A stretch of DNA of 35,495 nt. Origin: Zymogenus sp964542895. GTDB taxonomy: Bacteria; Desulfobacterota; Zymogenia; Zymogenales; Zymogenaceae. Positions 22,017 to 30,288 of this stretch are shown piece by piece; position 1 is the first letter of the stretch, and each line of letters begins with the position of its first letter. Made by a program: the position numbers and the translations under genes. The stretch lies in NCBI GenBank assembly GCA_964542895.1, contig CAZIWT010000018.1, forward strand, positions 1 through 35,495, read 5' to 3'. The notes under the pieces are model-generated. The model was not told the DNA's origin, did not search any database, and saw only the letters and a program-made list of their open reading frames with translations.

Positions 22017-23906
22017 ATGAACGGAGGATACTTGAATAAGATACTCAGGATAAATTTGACCGATGGGGCCGTCGACGTGGAGACGCTCGAAGACGGATTC
22101 ATCAGGAAATACCTCGGCGGGAGGAGCCTCGCCCTCTACTTTATGCTGAAGGAGACGAGGCCCGGTCTAGATCCCTTCTCCGAGGAGAACCCGATAATAT
22201 TCGCGACCGGGGCGCTGACGGGAAATGCAGGCCCCGCAATCCCGAGATATACCGTCGTTACGAAGTCCCCGCTGACCGGCGGCCTCGGGGCCTCTGAGAC
22301 GGGCGGTTTCTGGGGGCCGGAGCTCAAGTTTGCCGGGTACGACGCCCTGATAGTGGAGGGGAGGGCAAAAAAGCCGGTATATATCTGGATAAGGGACGAC
22401 GTCGTCGAGATAAGAGATGCTGGCAAACTCTGGGGCCTCGGGACCTACGAGGCGCAGAAGCTGATAAAGGAGGAGGTGGGGGAGAATAGGGCCAGGGTCG
22501 CGATAATCGGGCAGGCCGGGGAAAACCTGGTCAGGTTCGCCAACATCGGAAACGAGCTTGGCCACTTCAACGGCAGGAACGGCCTGGGCGCCGTTATGGG
22601 TAGCAAGAACCTGAAAGCGGTGGCGGTGAGAGGGACGGGAAAGCTCACCGTCCACGACGAGGAGAAACTTAAAGGTATCGCCCGACAGTTCGCGAAGACC
22701 TTCAAGGAGAACAGCCTCGGCCATACGCTCTTCGAATACGGCACGACGGCCACTGTGGAGGCCCTCGCGGGCTTCGGAGCGCTCCCCACGCGAAACTGGG
22801 ATACCGGGGTCTTCGAGGGAGTCGAGAGCCTCTTTGCTGACGTCTACAACGAGAAGCTGTTGATCGGAAGGAAGGGGTGTTACGCCTGTCCCATCAGGTG
22901 CAAGAGGGTCGTCGGTGTGAAGGACGAGAGGTATTCGGTGAACTCCGAGTACGGCGGGCCGGAGTACGAGACCATCGGGGCGTTTGGGTCGAACATGGGG
23001 ATAGACGACCTGAACGTGGTCGCGAAGGGAAACGAGCTGGCGAACAAGTACGGGCTTGACACCATCTCTTTGGGAATGACCATCTCCTTTGCCACAAAGT
23101 GCTTCGAGGAGGGGTTGATAACGGAAAAAGACACCGGTGGCTTGAAGTTAAAGTTCGGTGACGCCGACGCCTTTCTGAAGGCGATCGAGCTTATCGCCAG
23201 AAGAGCAGGATTCGGCGATATAATGGCTGATGGCACGGCCAGGATGGCGGAGAGAATAGGAAAAGGCTCGGAGAAGTATACTCTAATCGTCAAGGGGCAG
23301 GAGGCCCCCATGCACGACCCGAGGACAAAGGTCAGCGTGGGCCTTGCATATGCCACATCGGACATAGGGATCGACCACATGGTGGCCCCCCACGACGGCT
23401 TTTTAACAGATCCCGACTCGTGGTCGTTTAAAAATGCAAAAAGGCTGGGAATTAAGGAGCCGTCGGGCCTCTTCGACATGACAAAGGCGAAGGTAAAAAA
23501 CTTCGCCATCTTAAACCGCTATTACCGAATGATCGACGTCATAGGGTGCTGCTGCTTCGGCTTCGCCCCCAGAGGCCCGATGGAGATAGATACGTTTCTG
23601 GATATGATAAACGCGATAACGGGATGGGATACAGATTTCGAGGAGCTTCTGAAGTGCGGCGAGAGATCGCTGGCAATGTCGAGAATGTATAACTTCAGGG
23701 AGGGATTCACCACAGAAGACGACGTACTCCCCGAAAAGTTTTACGAGGAGATGGCTGACGGCCCCTACAAGGGGAAGCTCGCCATCGACAGGGACGGGTT
23801 CGCCGAGCTAGTCAGGTTGTTCTACGAAGACCTGAATTGGGACGGGGAGACCGGCTTCCCCACAAAGGAGGCGGTCGATTCCCTCGGCCTCTCCGATTTG
23901 GCGTAG
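22017..23906 (+). CDS. Tungsten-containing aldehyde:ferredoxin oxidoreductase family protein
   Basis: The 629-residue protein matches the length of the family, which oxidises aldehydes to carboxylates with ferredoxin as acceptor, or runs in reverse. Seen are the N-terminal GYLNKILRINLTDG and RSLALYFMLKE, the pterin-binding segments FATGALTGNAGPAIPRYTV (residues 62-80) and GLGASETGGFWG (89-100), and the [4Fe-4S] ligands Cys288, Cys291 and Cys295 (GCYACPIRCKR) plus one of Cys511-513 in DVIGCCCFGFAP. The CCC run is unusual. The ATG at 22017 fits the family start. It follows the MoaD-like gene by six bases. The substrate cannot be told; aldehydes from amino acid breakdown are a common choice. Confidence 0.9.
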   Translation: MNGGYLNKILRINLTDGAVDVETLEDGFIRKYLGGRSLALYFMLKETRPGLDPFSEENPIIFATGALTGNAGPAIPRYTVVTKSPLTGGLGASETGGFWGPELKFAGYDALIVEGRAKKPVYIWIRDDVVEIRDAGKLWGLGTYEAQKLIKEEVGENRARVAIIGQAGENLVRFANIGNELGHFNGRNGLGAVMGSKNLKAVAVRGTGKLTVHDEEKLKGIARQFAKTFKENSLGHTLFEYGTTATVEALAGFGALPTRNWDTGVFEGVESLFADVYNEKLLIGRKGCYACPIRCKRVVGVKDERYSVNSEYGGPEYETIGAFGSNMGIDDLNVVAKGNELANKYGLDTISLGMTISFATKCFEEGLITEKDTGGLKLKFGDADAFLKAIELIARRAGFGDIMADGTARMAERIGKGSEKYTLIVKGQEAPMHDPRTKVSVGLAYATSDIGIDHMVAPHDGFLTDPDSWSFKNAKRLGIKEPSGLFDMTKAKVKNFAILNRYYRMIDVIGCCCFGFAPRGPMEIDTFLDMINAITGWDTDFEELLKCGERSLAMSRMYNFREGFTTEDDVLPEKFYEEMADGPYKGKLAIDRDGFAELVRLFYEDLNWDGETGFPTKEAVDSLGLSDLA

Positions 23907-23975
23907 GCTGGTGCTTCAAAAAGAGACTGACGGTTGTTTTGGAGAGATGTTTAGCGTGGAGGGAAAATCACTTCT

Positions 23976-24710
23976 ATGAGAATCGCGGTAATATCCGATA
24001 TCCACAGTAACCTTCCCGCCCTCGAAGGATTTTTCGAGTTCATAAAGGCTCTCAATGTCGAGAAGATCGTGTGTCTCGGCGATCTCGTGGGTTACAATCC
24101 CTGGCCGAATGATTGTGTAGAGATGGTGAGGAAAAACGATATCCCCGCCATCATGGGCAATCACGACAGGGTGGCGTCCGGAATAGAGGAGCCGGATCAT
24201 TTCAACCTCGCCGCCAAAAGGGCGATACTCTGGACGAGGGAGAGCCTGAGCGGAGATAACAGGGATTGGCTCACCAAGCTCCCGGAGAGACTGCTCGTAA
24301 ATAATCGGATACTACTGGTCCACGGCTCTCCGTCGGATCCGAACGAGTATATATTTTCGGTGGACTCGGCCATTTACAACATGGAATTTATGACGGAGCG
24401 GTTCGGGGTGTCGATCTGTTTTTTCGGGCATACCCACGCCGTCGCGGTATATTCGATGAAATCTAAAGATCTTTTTTTCCTCGAAGGTGATACGATAGAT
24501 ATCGAGGACGGAGTTAAGTATCTGATAAACCCGGGGAGCATCGGCCAGCCCAGGGACAGCGATCCCAGGGCCGCCTTCCTGATATTTGATGAGGGGGAGA
24601 AGAAAGTCGAGTTTTACCGTTTCCCGTACGATATAGATACGGTCTACAAGGCGATAATTGAAACGGGCCAGGACGAGTTTCTGGGCAAGAGGCTTTATTT
24701 GGGGAGATAA
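23976..24710 (+). CDS. Calcineurin-like metallophosphoesterase (YfcE/MJ0936-like)
   Basis: The 244-residue cytosolic protein has all five metal-site blocks of the family: VISDIHSN (Asp8, His10), CLGDLVGYNPWP (Asp36), IMGNHDRV (Asn62, His63), LVHGSPSDP and FFGHTHAVAV. The C-terminal segment with LINPGSIGQPRDSDPRAAF is typical of small phosphodiesterases that hydrolyse cyclic nucleotides or other phosphodiesters in vitro. It stands alone, about 70 bases after the oxidoreductase gene, with GGAGGG placed rather far upstream (13 bases) of the ATG. The physiological substrate is unknown. Confidence 0.87.
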   Translation: MRIAVISDIHSNLPALEGFFEFIKALNVEKIVCLGDLVGYNPWPNDCVEMVRKNDIPAIMGNHDRVASGIEEPDHFNLAAKRAILWTRESLSGDNRDWLTKLPERLLVNNRILLVHGSPSDPNEYIFSVDSAIYNMEFMTERFGVSICFFGHTHAVAVYSMKSKDLFFLEGDTIDIEDGVKYLINPGSIGQPRDSDPRAAFLIFDEGEKKVEFYRFPYDIDTVYKAIIETGQDEFLGKRLYLGR

Positions 24711-24921
24711 TTTTATATAGATTAAAAATCTCTTGATAAATTTCAACTATAGTGTTAAATTATCCATCAATATCACCTTTCAAAATTGCAAAAAAAGCTT
24801 GTAAATAGTAGTCTTCTGTGATAGATACAGGAAAAAGATATACGGATTCAACTCTTTAGTGCAGCAGGTTGATTAAAAATATTTCAAGAGGCGCTTTAAA
24901 ATCAAGAAGATCAAAAATAGT

Positions 24922-24950
24922 TTGTGTGTGATTTTATTATGTGGTATAAA
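24922..24950 (+). promoter_or_regulatory. Promoter for the exported TPR gene
   Basis: A TATAAA (24945-24950) lies 17 bases after TTGTGT (24922-24927), 30 bases before the start codon, in an AT-rich stretch of about 270 bases that holds no other gene. The -35 match is weak and the -10 match is good. Confidence 0.4.
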
Positions 24951-24979
24951 AGCAAAATGTAAACTCATTTAGGAGGATA

Positions 24980-25729
24980 ATGATGAAAAGAGTTTTTACC
25001 TTAGTCTTGGTATGTCTCGTAATTGGCGTTTTTTGTTCCGCTGCAATTGCCGTGGATAAGGAGGCGATTTTCAGTAAAGCAGATGCCGCCTACGACGGTA
25101 AAGACCATGCTGCAGTCAAAGCCGGCATAAAAGAATTGGAGCCGCTAATTGCCTCGGATGAAGCTGCTGCGTGGAGATATGCGCGCGCATGTTATGATGT
25201 TGGAGTCAATCTTACGGATAAGAAAGCGAAAGATAACATTTTTAAGAAAGGTTATAGGGCCGTAGAGCCTTTTTATGTCAAGGGCACAAAAAGTGTAGAC
25301 ACCAACTACTGGTTTGCACTGGTAACCGGCAAGTATGCAAGCTTCCATAAGCTTGATGCAGTGAAAAGCGGGCTTACCAAAAAGATGAAAGACGCGTGTA
25401 ACAAAGTAATTAAGGCAAATCCGGATTATGAAGACGGTAATGCTTACACAGTTCTCGGCGCTATAGAATACGAGCTTTATATGCTCCCTATATATAAGGG
25501 AAATCTGGATGTGGCGGTAAAGAGCTTCAAGAAAGCCTTGACTTATGATTCCGATAACATCTTCGTAAATATGACACTGGGAAAGACCTACTACGAGAAA
25601 GAGATGTATAAAGCAGCGAAGGCCTCTCTTGAAAAATCTCTCAAAGGTAAACCCGGCAATAAAGACGATAGGGATTACCAGGCTGAAGCAAGAGAATATC
25701 TCAAAAAAGTTGAGAAAAAAATGAAATAG
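24980..25729 (+). CDS. Exported TPR protein resembling the TatT family
   Basis: The 249-residue protein begins with a signal peptide (MMKRVFTLVLVCLVIGVFCSAAIA, probably cut after Ala24). Tetratricopeptide-like helices follow, with conserved segments DTNYWFALVTGKYA and LGAIEYELYMLPIYKGN and a last repeat DIFVNMTL-type TLGKTYYEKEMYKAAKASLEKSL. This layout resembles TatT proteins, periplasmic partners of some TRAP transporters, but no TRAP genes are near. The base composition is more AT-rich than that of its neighbours, which may reflect a different origin. It has its own promoter and a clear terminator and is therefore a single-gene unit. The ribosome site AGGAGG is strong. Confidence 0.7.
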   Translation: MMKRVFTLVLVCLVIGVFCSAAIAVDKEAIFSKADAAYDGKDHAAVKAGIKELEPLIASDEAAAWRYARACYDVGVNLTDKKAKDNIFKKGYRAVEPFYVKGTKSVDTNYWFALVTGKYASFHKLDAVKSGLTKKMKDACNKVIKANPDYEDGNAYTVLGAIEYELYMLPIYKGNLDVAVKSFKKALTYDSDNIFVNMTLGKTYYEKEMYKAAKASLEKSLKGKPGNKDDRDYQAEAREYLKKVEKKMK

Positions 25730-25742
25730 TCTGATGTTTTTT

Positions 25743-25771
25743 GGGGGGAGTATTCTGCTCCCCCTTTTTTT
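25743..25771 (+). terminator. Intrinsic terminator after the TPR gene
   Basis: GGGGGAG (25744-25750) pairs with CTCCCCC (25758-25764) around a 7-base loop and is followed by seven T. It is a textbook rho-independent terminator. Confidence 0.9.
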
Positions 25772-25804
25772 ATTCAGTGCATGGCAGTACAAGGAAGTGA
25801 TAGA

Positions 25805-26488
25805 ATGGACATCATAAAGAAAGCCGTCAAGGAGGGCCAAAAGAGCCTCTCGGAGCATGAATCGAAGCTGTTTTTGAAATCGTACGGGATAACCGTGACG
25901 AAGGAGGAGCTGGCGTCCTCCCCGGAAGAGGCGATAGAAATCGCAAAGAAGATCGGATACCCTGTGGTGCTTAAGGGTAACTCACCGGAGCTCACCCACA
26001 AGACGGAGATGAACGTCATCGAGCTGAACCTGTCAAACGACGACGAGGTCAGGGCGGCCTACGACAGGATTATGAAGACGGGCGTCGTGCCGGAGGGTGG
26101 AATACTCGTCCAGGAGATGATAAAGGGACAGCGGGAGCTCGTGATCGGACTCACCCGCGATCCCCAGTTCGGCCCGTGCGTCATGTTCGGCCTCGGCGGA
26201 ATATATACCGAGGTCCTGAAGGATGTCTCGTTTCGGGTCGCCCCTCTCACCGAATACGACGCCATGCAGATGATGGAAGAGATAAGCGCCAAGAAGATCC
26301 TCGATGAGTTCAGGGGAAAGCCCGCCGTTGATAAAAAGCTCCTTGCCGAGGCCCTCATCAGCGTAGGCAAGATAGGCCTCGAGCACGAGGCGGTAAAAGA
26401 GATCGATATCAATCCGATCATAATCCTCGGCGACAAGCCGGTCGCAGTCGACGCCCTCGTCATCCTCGGAAACGGAAAGGAGAAGTAG
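25805..26488 (+). CDS. ATP-grasp beta subunit of ADP-forming acyl-CoA synthetase
   Basis: This 227-residue protein matches the beta subunit of NDP-forming acyl-CoA synthetases, which make ATP from an acyl-CoA, ADP and phosphate in fermenting organisms. Seen are VVLKGNSPELTHKTEMNVI (with the conserved His), GILVQEMIKGQRELVIGLTRDPQFGPCVMFGLGG, and VKEIDINPIII at the C-terminus, all typical of the ATP-grasp_5 fold. An in-frame ATG at 25781 would begin ten bases after the terminator T run and has no ribosome site. The ATG at 25805 has AAGGAAGTG. The CoA-binding alpha subunit is not adjacent. The gene could yield ATP from acyl-CoAs made by the other enzymes here. Confidence 0.85.
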   Translation: MDIIKKAVKEGQKSLSEHESKLFLKSYGITVTKEELASSPEEAIEIAKKIGYPVVLKGNSPELTHKTEMNVIELNLSNDDEVRAAYDRIMKTGVVPEGGILVQEMIKGQRELVIGLTRDPQFGPCVMFGLGGIYTEVLKDVSFRVAPLTEYDAMQMMEEISAKKILDEFRGKPAVDKKLLAEALISVGKIGLEHEAVKEIDINPIIILGDKPVAVDALVILGNGKEK

Positions 26489-26970
26489 GGAGCCTTTCCC
26501 CCGCCTTTTGCCTGTGCCTTCTGAAGGTTGGTTTGTGAAAAAAGCCGTCTGTGACGAAGCAGGGAACTTTTCCTCCGCCTTTCTAACGCCGGTTTTGTGA
26601 CTTTAACGGTGGAGGGGAACGGAGATGGAAAAAGGGGAAGATAACATTAAGGCGGCTGGAGTTGGGGGGTGTTGGAAAATCGGAGAATTGGGAGGGAGTG
26701 AGTCGGGGGGGTATGAAAGGGGGAAAGGACGGGAGAAGTATCAATAACAGGATACGGGGATAAGGGATCGCCGCTGGATACGACGGGTTGGCCGAAGGAT
26801 GGGGATAGGGACATTAAGCTCGGAGGAGGGGGAGGGAGGGATAGGGATGTCAAGGTCATGGTGTAACGGTTTTTCTTGTGATCTTTGATGTCCGACGGCT
26901 CACGGCCGGCCGCCGATCGGGCCAGCATTTTGGGGAGGGGGGGGTTGGTTTAGAAGATTTTTTAACTATA
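26489..26970 (+). other. Spacer with an imperfect direct repeat and a G-rich tract
   Basis: From 26488 to about 26611 two diverged copies of a roughly 70-base unit are visible (TTTCCCCCGCCTTT against TTTCCTCCGCCTTT, and GGTTGGTTTGTGA against CGCCGGTTTTGTGA). After that, 26640-26945 is strongly G-rich and C-poor on the + strand. Apparent minus-strand frames there have low-complexity products and are not genes. Confidence 0.45.
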
Positions 26971-26977
26971 CAAACAT

Positions 26978-26999
26978 CCGGCGTCATGGTCGGTTTTTT
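26978..26999 (+). terminator. Weak intrinsic terminator
   Basis: CCGGC (26978-26982) pairs with GTCGG (26989-26993) with one G-T pair, around a 6-base loop, and is followed by six T. It lies about 490 bases after the ATP-grasp gene, at the end of the G-rich tract. It may end the long 3' tail of that transcript. Confidence 0.45.
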
Positions 27000-27111
27000 A
27001 TTTGAGGAGAAAGTGTAAATAGTCACATCGTCTCGAGGATTACAAGCTGTTGTAGATAAGCATAAGTCCCGACGGCGGACGGCGACCCTTCCATATCAAA
27101 AAAATAGTCGG

Positions 27112-27120
27112 TGGTATAAT
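27112..27120 (+). promoter_or_regulatory. Extended -10 promoter-like site in a non-coding region
   Basis: TGGTATAAT is a perfect extended -10 element. No good -35 is seen 17 bases upstream. No gene lies downstream on this strand, so transcription from it would make a small RNA that runs into the palindrome at 27190, or an antisense RNA to the BKACE gene. Confidence 0.3.
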
Positions 27121-27189
27121 AGAAGTCCGTTAAAACAGTGGCTGTGACTCAATCTCCTCCGAGGTGCAAACTTAAAAATAATTACGCAA

Positions 27190-27213
27190 AACAAGGGGCT
27201 TAAGCCCCTTGTT
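27190..27213 (-). terminator. Perfect 24-base palindrome, likely terminator of the minus-strand operon
   Basis: AACAAGGGGCTT is followed directly by its exact complement AAGCCCCTTGTT. In minus-strand RNA the stem is followed by TTTTGCG and later T-rich sequence. It lies 137 bases after the BKACE stop and could end the NUDIX-TldD-BKACE transcript. It also looks like a REP-type extragenic palindrome. Confidence 0.5.
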
Positions 27214-27349
27214 AAAGTAGATAATAAGATGCAAAGATAGAACAATGGGCTTTAGCCTCAATCTCGACATGGAATCACCAAATTCCCCGCCGTTCCACCC
27301 TCGACCCTACCCATTTTAAATGAACAAAGGGAGACGAGGAATCGAATCC

Positions 27350-28228
27350 CTACTTCAGCCCGAGCATCACCTTCGCCTCCTCCACGGTGGCCGGCTCCCT
27401 GCCGATCTCCCTCGCGATTCTCACCATCCTCTCAACGAGCTGGGCGTTGCTTTCGGCCAAAACGCCCCTGGAGTAGTAGATGTTGTCCTCCATTCCCGTC
27501 CTGATGTTTCCCCCCAGGGTCATCGCCATGACCGTCATCCTCAGCTGGTACCTTCCGATCGTTATGACCTGCCAGGTGGAGCCGTCTGGAATTTCATTGA
27601 GGAGGGCCATAATATGTCTCGGCTCCGGCGGTATCCCCCCCATGATCCCCATGACGAAGCTGAAGTGGACCGGGGTCTTCAATATCCCCTTGTCCACGAG
27701 CTCCATGACGTTTGCGATGTGGCTTATGTCGTAGACCTCCACCTCTACCCCTAAACCCTGCTCATCGAGTCCGGCCAGGTACTTTTCGTTGAACCAGAGT
27801 GGATTATTAAACGTGCTGGAGCCTAACTTTGTCCTGAACTCGAATGTCCCCGCGTTTATAGTGTGCATCTCCGCCTGGGGCGAGATGGTGAGGAGCCCAA
27901 GGCGCTGCTCGAGGGTGGCGACCTTGATCTCCCCGTTTTCGTCGATGTAGGCGCCGATGCCGTTTCCAATCTGGCGGATTATGGGGGACTTCTCCCCGAT
28001 CAGCTTAAGCGCCTTGTTGTAGATATTGATGTCGGGAGTGTTCAGACCGTCAGGCCCCCTCACGTGGAGGTGGAGCACCGCCGCCCCGGCGTTGTAACAG
28101 TCGAGCGCCGCCTGGGCCTGCTCCTCAGGCTGCTCCGGGAGGTTTGGGTTCATCGCCTTTCCGTGAAGCCCCCCGGTTATGGCGGCCGTTATGATCACTT
28201 TGTTGTCGCTAAGGATGTCCGGATTCAT
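27350..28228 (-). CDS. Beta-keto acid cleavage enzyme (BKACE, 3-keto-5-aminohexanoate cleavage enzyme family)
   Basis: The 292-residue enzyme belongs to the Zn-dependent BKACE family (formerly DUF849). It condenses a beta-keto acid with acetyl-CoA and splits it to acetoacetate and a new CoA thioester; the founding member acts in lysine fermentation. Visible are the Zn ligands His53 and His55 in AVLHLHVRGPDG and Glu247 in GGNIRTGMEDNIYYSRG, as well as the start VIITAAITGG. The ribosome site AAGGAG lies ten bases before the ATG. It follows TldD by 35 bases and may be in one transcript with it. The family covers many substrates, so the keto acid is not known. An amino-acid fermentation role fits the neighbourhood. 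Confidence 0.9.
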   Translation of the reverse strand: MNPDILSDNKVIITAAITGGLHGKAMNPNLPEQPEEQAQAALDCYNAGAAVLHLHVRGPDGLNTPDINIYNKALKLIGEKSPIIRQIGNGIGAYIDENGEIKVATLEQRLGLLTISPQAEMHTINAGTFEFRTKLGSSTFNNPLWFNEKYLAGLDEQGLGVEVEVYDISHIANVMELVDKGILKTPVHFSFVMGIMGGIPPEPRHIMALLNEIPDGSTWQVITIGRYQLRMTVMAMTLGGNIRTGMEDNIYYSRGVLAESNAQLVERMVRIAREIGREPATVEEAKVMLGLK

Positions 28229-28263
28229 TTTGGAGTTCTCCTTAATACAATGTATTTATTAAT

Positions 28264-29652
28264 CTATACCTTGCCCCCGAGCGTGATGTTTGGAATCCTC
28301 AAGGTAGGCTGTGCGTCTGAGACCGGTGCCCCCTGTCCGTCCTTTCCGCAGGTGCCGATGGCGTAGCCGAGGTCGTTTCCCACCATGTCTATCTCCATAA
28401 GCACCTGGGGGCCGCTCCCGGTCAGGATAGCCCCCCGAACCGGCCGCTTTACCACTCCCCCCTCGATCATGTAGCCCTCCGACACCTCGAAGACGAACTG
28501 GCCGTTTACGGTGTTGACCTGGCCGCCCCCCATCTTCTTCACCAGAAGTCCACTGTCCACCGAAGATAGTATATCTTTGGGATCCGACTTTCCGGGGGCG
28601 ATCAGCGTGTTGGTCATCCTGGGGATCGGCTTCTGCCTGTAGGACTCCCTCCTCCCGTTTCCGGTGGACTTTTTCCCCTCCCTCATCGCCGAGAGGTTGT
28701 CGTACATGAAGTTTACGAGCGTGCCCCCATCCACGAGGACCGTCTTCTGGGAGGGGTTGCCCTCGTCGTCGAAGAGAAACGATCCCCGCTTGTTCGGTAT
28801 GGTGGAGTCGTCGATCACCGTGATCAGATCAGTTGCGACCTTTTCTCCGAGCCTGCCCGAGTAGACCGAGAGCTTTCTGGATGCGAGGTCCGCCTCCAGA
28901 CCGTGCCCAACCGCCTCGTGGATCATCGTTCCGCCCGCCTCGGAGGAGAGGACGACGGTCATAGTGCCGCCGGGGGCACGGTCCGCCTTCAGCATCAGCT
29001 TGGCCCTGTTCACGGCGGCATGGGCTACCTCCACGGGTGACCTCTCGTCGAACAGCTCGAAGCCCACCGCCCCCCCGATCGGCTCGTAGCCGGTCTGGAT
29101 GATCTCCCCGTCGGTAGCCACCACCTGAACGAGAAATATGGAGCCTGTCCTGGTCTCGCCGGTGGTGTTGCCGAAGGAGTTCGCGATAAATATCTCGTTT
29201 GTGCCGTCCCTGTAGACGACCTTTACCTGGGAGACCTGCTTTTCGCCCCGGGCCGCCTCGTTCGCCTCGACCACCGCCCCGATCTTCTTCTCGATGTCCA
29301 CATCGGCGGGGTCGATCTTGATCTTTTGGGTAAAGGATGGGTCGAGCGCCTGAAGCGTAATGTCTCCGGGGGAGCTCCCGGCCCTCGAGAGGGCGCCGGA
29401 GAGATCGTCCGCGATTGACAGCAGGGTTGCCTCCGTCGTGTCGTTCGTGTAGGCGTAGGCCGTCCGATGGTTTTTGATGAGCCTCAGGCCCACTCCCAGA
29501 TCTCTTCCGGAGATGACCTTCTCTATCTTGTCGTCCTCGCAGATTATCGAGGTGGCGTAGCTCTTCTGGCAGTAGATGTCCGCGTACTCGCCGCCGTTTT
29601 TTAAGATCGCCTTTAAGATCTTCTCGGAGTCTATATTGACAAAACCACTCAT
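28264..29652 (-). CDS. tldD: TldD-family metalloprotease
   Basis: TldD is the catalytic half of the TldD/TldE (PmbA) protease, which degrades unfolded peptides and matures small modified peptides. The 462-residue protein has the HExxxH motif at His245-Glu246-His250 (MIHEAVGHGLEAD), and a conserved Cys near the end in YAIGTCGKDGQG that completes the metal site. The length is normal. A TTG at 29664 could add four residues, but the ATG at 29652 is the better start by analogy; neither has a clear ribosome site. TldE is not adjacent, which is unusual because the two often form a pair. It lies between NUDIX and BKACE genes on the same strand. Confidence 0.92.
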   Translation of the reverse strand: MSGFVNIDSEKILKAILKNGGEYADIYCQKSYATSIICEDDKIEKVISGRDLGVGLRLIKNHRTAYAYTNDTTEATLLSIADDLSGALSRAGSSPGDITLQALDPSFTQKIKIDPADVDIEKKIGAVVEANEAARGEKQVSQVKVVYRDGTNEIFIANSFGNTTGETRTGSIFLVQVVATDGEIIQTGYEPIGGAVGFELFDERSPVEVAHAAVNRAKLMLKADRAPGGTMTVVLSSEAGGTMIHEAVGHGLEADLASRKLSVYSGRLGEKVATDLITVIDDSTIPNKRGSFLFDDEGNPSQKTVLVDGGTLVNFMYDNLSAMREGKKSTGNGRRESYRQKPIPRMTNTLIAPGKSDPKDILSSVDSGLLVKKMGGGQVNTVNGQFVFEVSEGYMIEGGVVKRPVRGAILTGSGPQVLMEIDMVGNDLGYAIGTCGKDGQGAPVSDAQPTLRIPNITLGGKV

Positions 29653-29760
29653 ATGTTTTTTCAACCAACCAACTTACTAAATCCACAAATCTGGTAAATC
29701 AATCAACCAACCAAATCGACCCGTTTCAATCTAATAATCCAGTATAGTGATATTCCAGTC

Positions 29761-30177
29761 TCAGTATCTGCCGGAGAAATAGTCCCTCAATATATCAGCG
29801 TGGTCGAAGACGATGGGGGAGGGCAGGGTGTCTTCCGTGAATACGCCGAGGTTCTTTGCGTCGTCGGCGGCCTTCGGCTCCCCCGTAGCCTGGGCGATGA
29901 AGACCATCGTGATCGAGTGGTGTCTCGGGTCTCTGTCCGGGTCGGAGTAGGCTTGAAACTGCCTTTGAAGCTCAACTTCGAGGCAGGTCTCCTCTAGAGC
30001 CTCTCGAACGGCCGCGTCCTCCAGGGACTCCCCCCAGTCGACAAAGCCTCCCGGGAGTGCCCAGCCGTGGGGGGGATTTTTCCTCTCTATGAGGACGATC
30101 GCCCCCTCCCTCCCCTCAAGCTCTATGATAATATCGACCGTCGGAAATGGGTTTCGCCTTTTGGTCTCTTCGGACAT
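29761..30177 (-). CDS. NUDIX hydrolase
   Basis: The 138-residue enzyme hydrolyses a nucleoside diphosphate linked to another group. The Nudix box is complete between residues 44 and 66 (Gly44, Glu50, Arg58-Glu59, Glu62-Glu63), although the box Gly before the last hydrophobic residue is replaced by Cys65. The C-terminal part (YSDPDRDPRHHSITMVFIAQATG) resembles ADP-ribose pyrophosphatase-like members. It is the first gene of the minus-strand group, after a good promoter, and 108 bases separate it from tldD. Its substrate is not predictable from sequence alone. Confidence 0.88.
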   Translation of the reverse strand: MSEETKRRNPFPTVDIIIELEGREGAIVLIERKNPPHGWALPGGFVDWGESLEDAAVREALEETCLEVELQRQFQAYSDPDRDPRHHSITMVFIAQATGEPKAADDAKNLGVFTEDTLPSPIVFDHADILRDYFSGRY

Positions 30178-30207
30178 CCTGTCTGTAACGATGTTTCAAA
30201 AGAGAAA

Positions 30208-30237
30208 ATGTTAACACAGTCATATAAGGATTGTCAA
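30208..30237 (-). promoter_or_regulatory. Promoter of the minus-strand NUDIX-TldD-BKACE group
   Basis: On the minus strand TTGACA (30237-30232) is followed after 18 bases by TAACAT (30213-30208). Transcription would start near 30201, 24 bases before the NUDIX start codon. Confidence 0.55.
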
Positions 30238-30250
30238 AGCTTTTTATCCC

Positions 30251-30280
30251 TTGACGATTTCATGGGTTGGATGATATAGT
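30251..30280 (+). promoter_or_regulatory. Promoter of the LysE gene (possibly leaderless mRNA)
   Basis: TTGACG (30251-30256) and TATAGT (30275-30280) are spaced by 18 bases. The ATG of the gene lies eight bases after the -10 element, where transcription should begin, and there is no ribosome site. The mRNA may have no leader. Confidence 0.55.
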
Positions 30281-30288
30281 CTATATCT

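Larger units (their letters stand above)
27000..27349. other. Spacer between convergent genes, with a promoter-like site and palindrome
   Basis: No gene is seen. An extended -10 element at 27112-27120 and a 24-base perfect palindrome at 27190-27213 are listed separately. A second small stem, GGCT/AGCC near 27248-27257, resembles a decayed version of the palindrome core. Confidence 0.4.

Noticed and set aside
22017..23906. Assignment of the AOR-family protein as BamB of class II benzoyl-CoA reductase
   Set aside because: The other Bam subunits are missing, and the dehydratase-like neighbours belong to the class I type family, so a specific assignment is not justified.
26647..26928. Minus-strand frame with a Pro/Ser/Leu-rich product
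   Set aside because: It is the complement of the G-rich spacer and has only low-complexity sequence.
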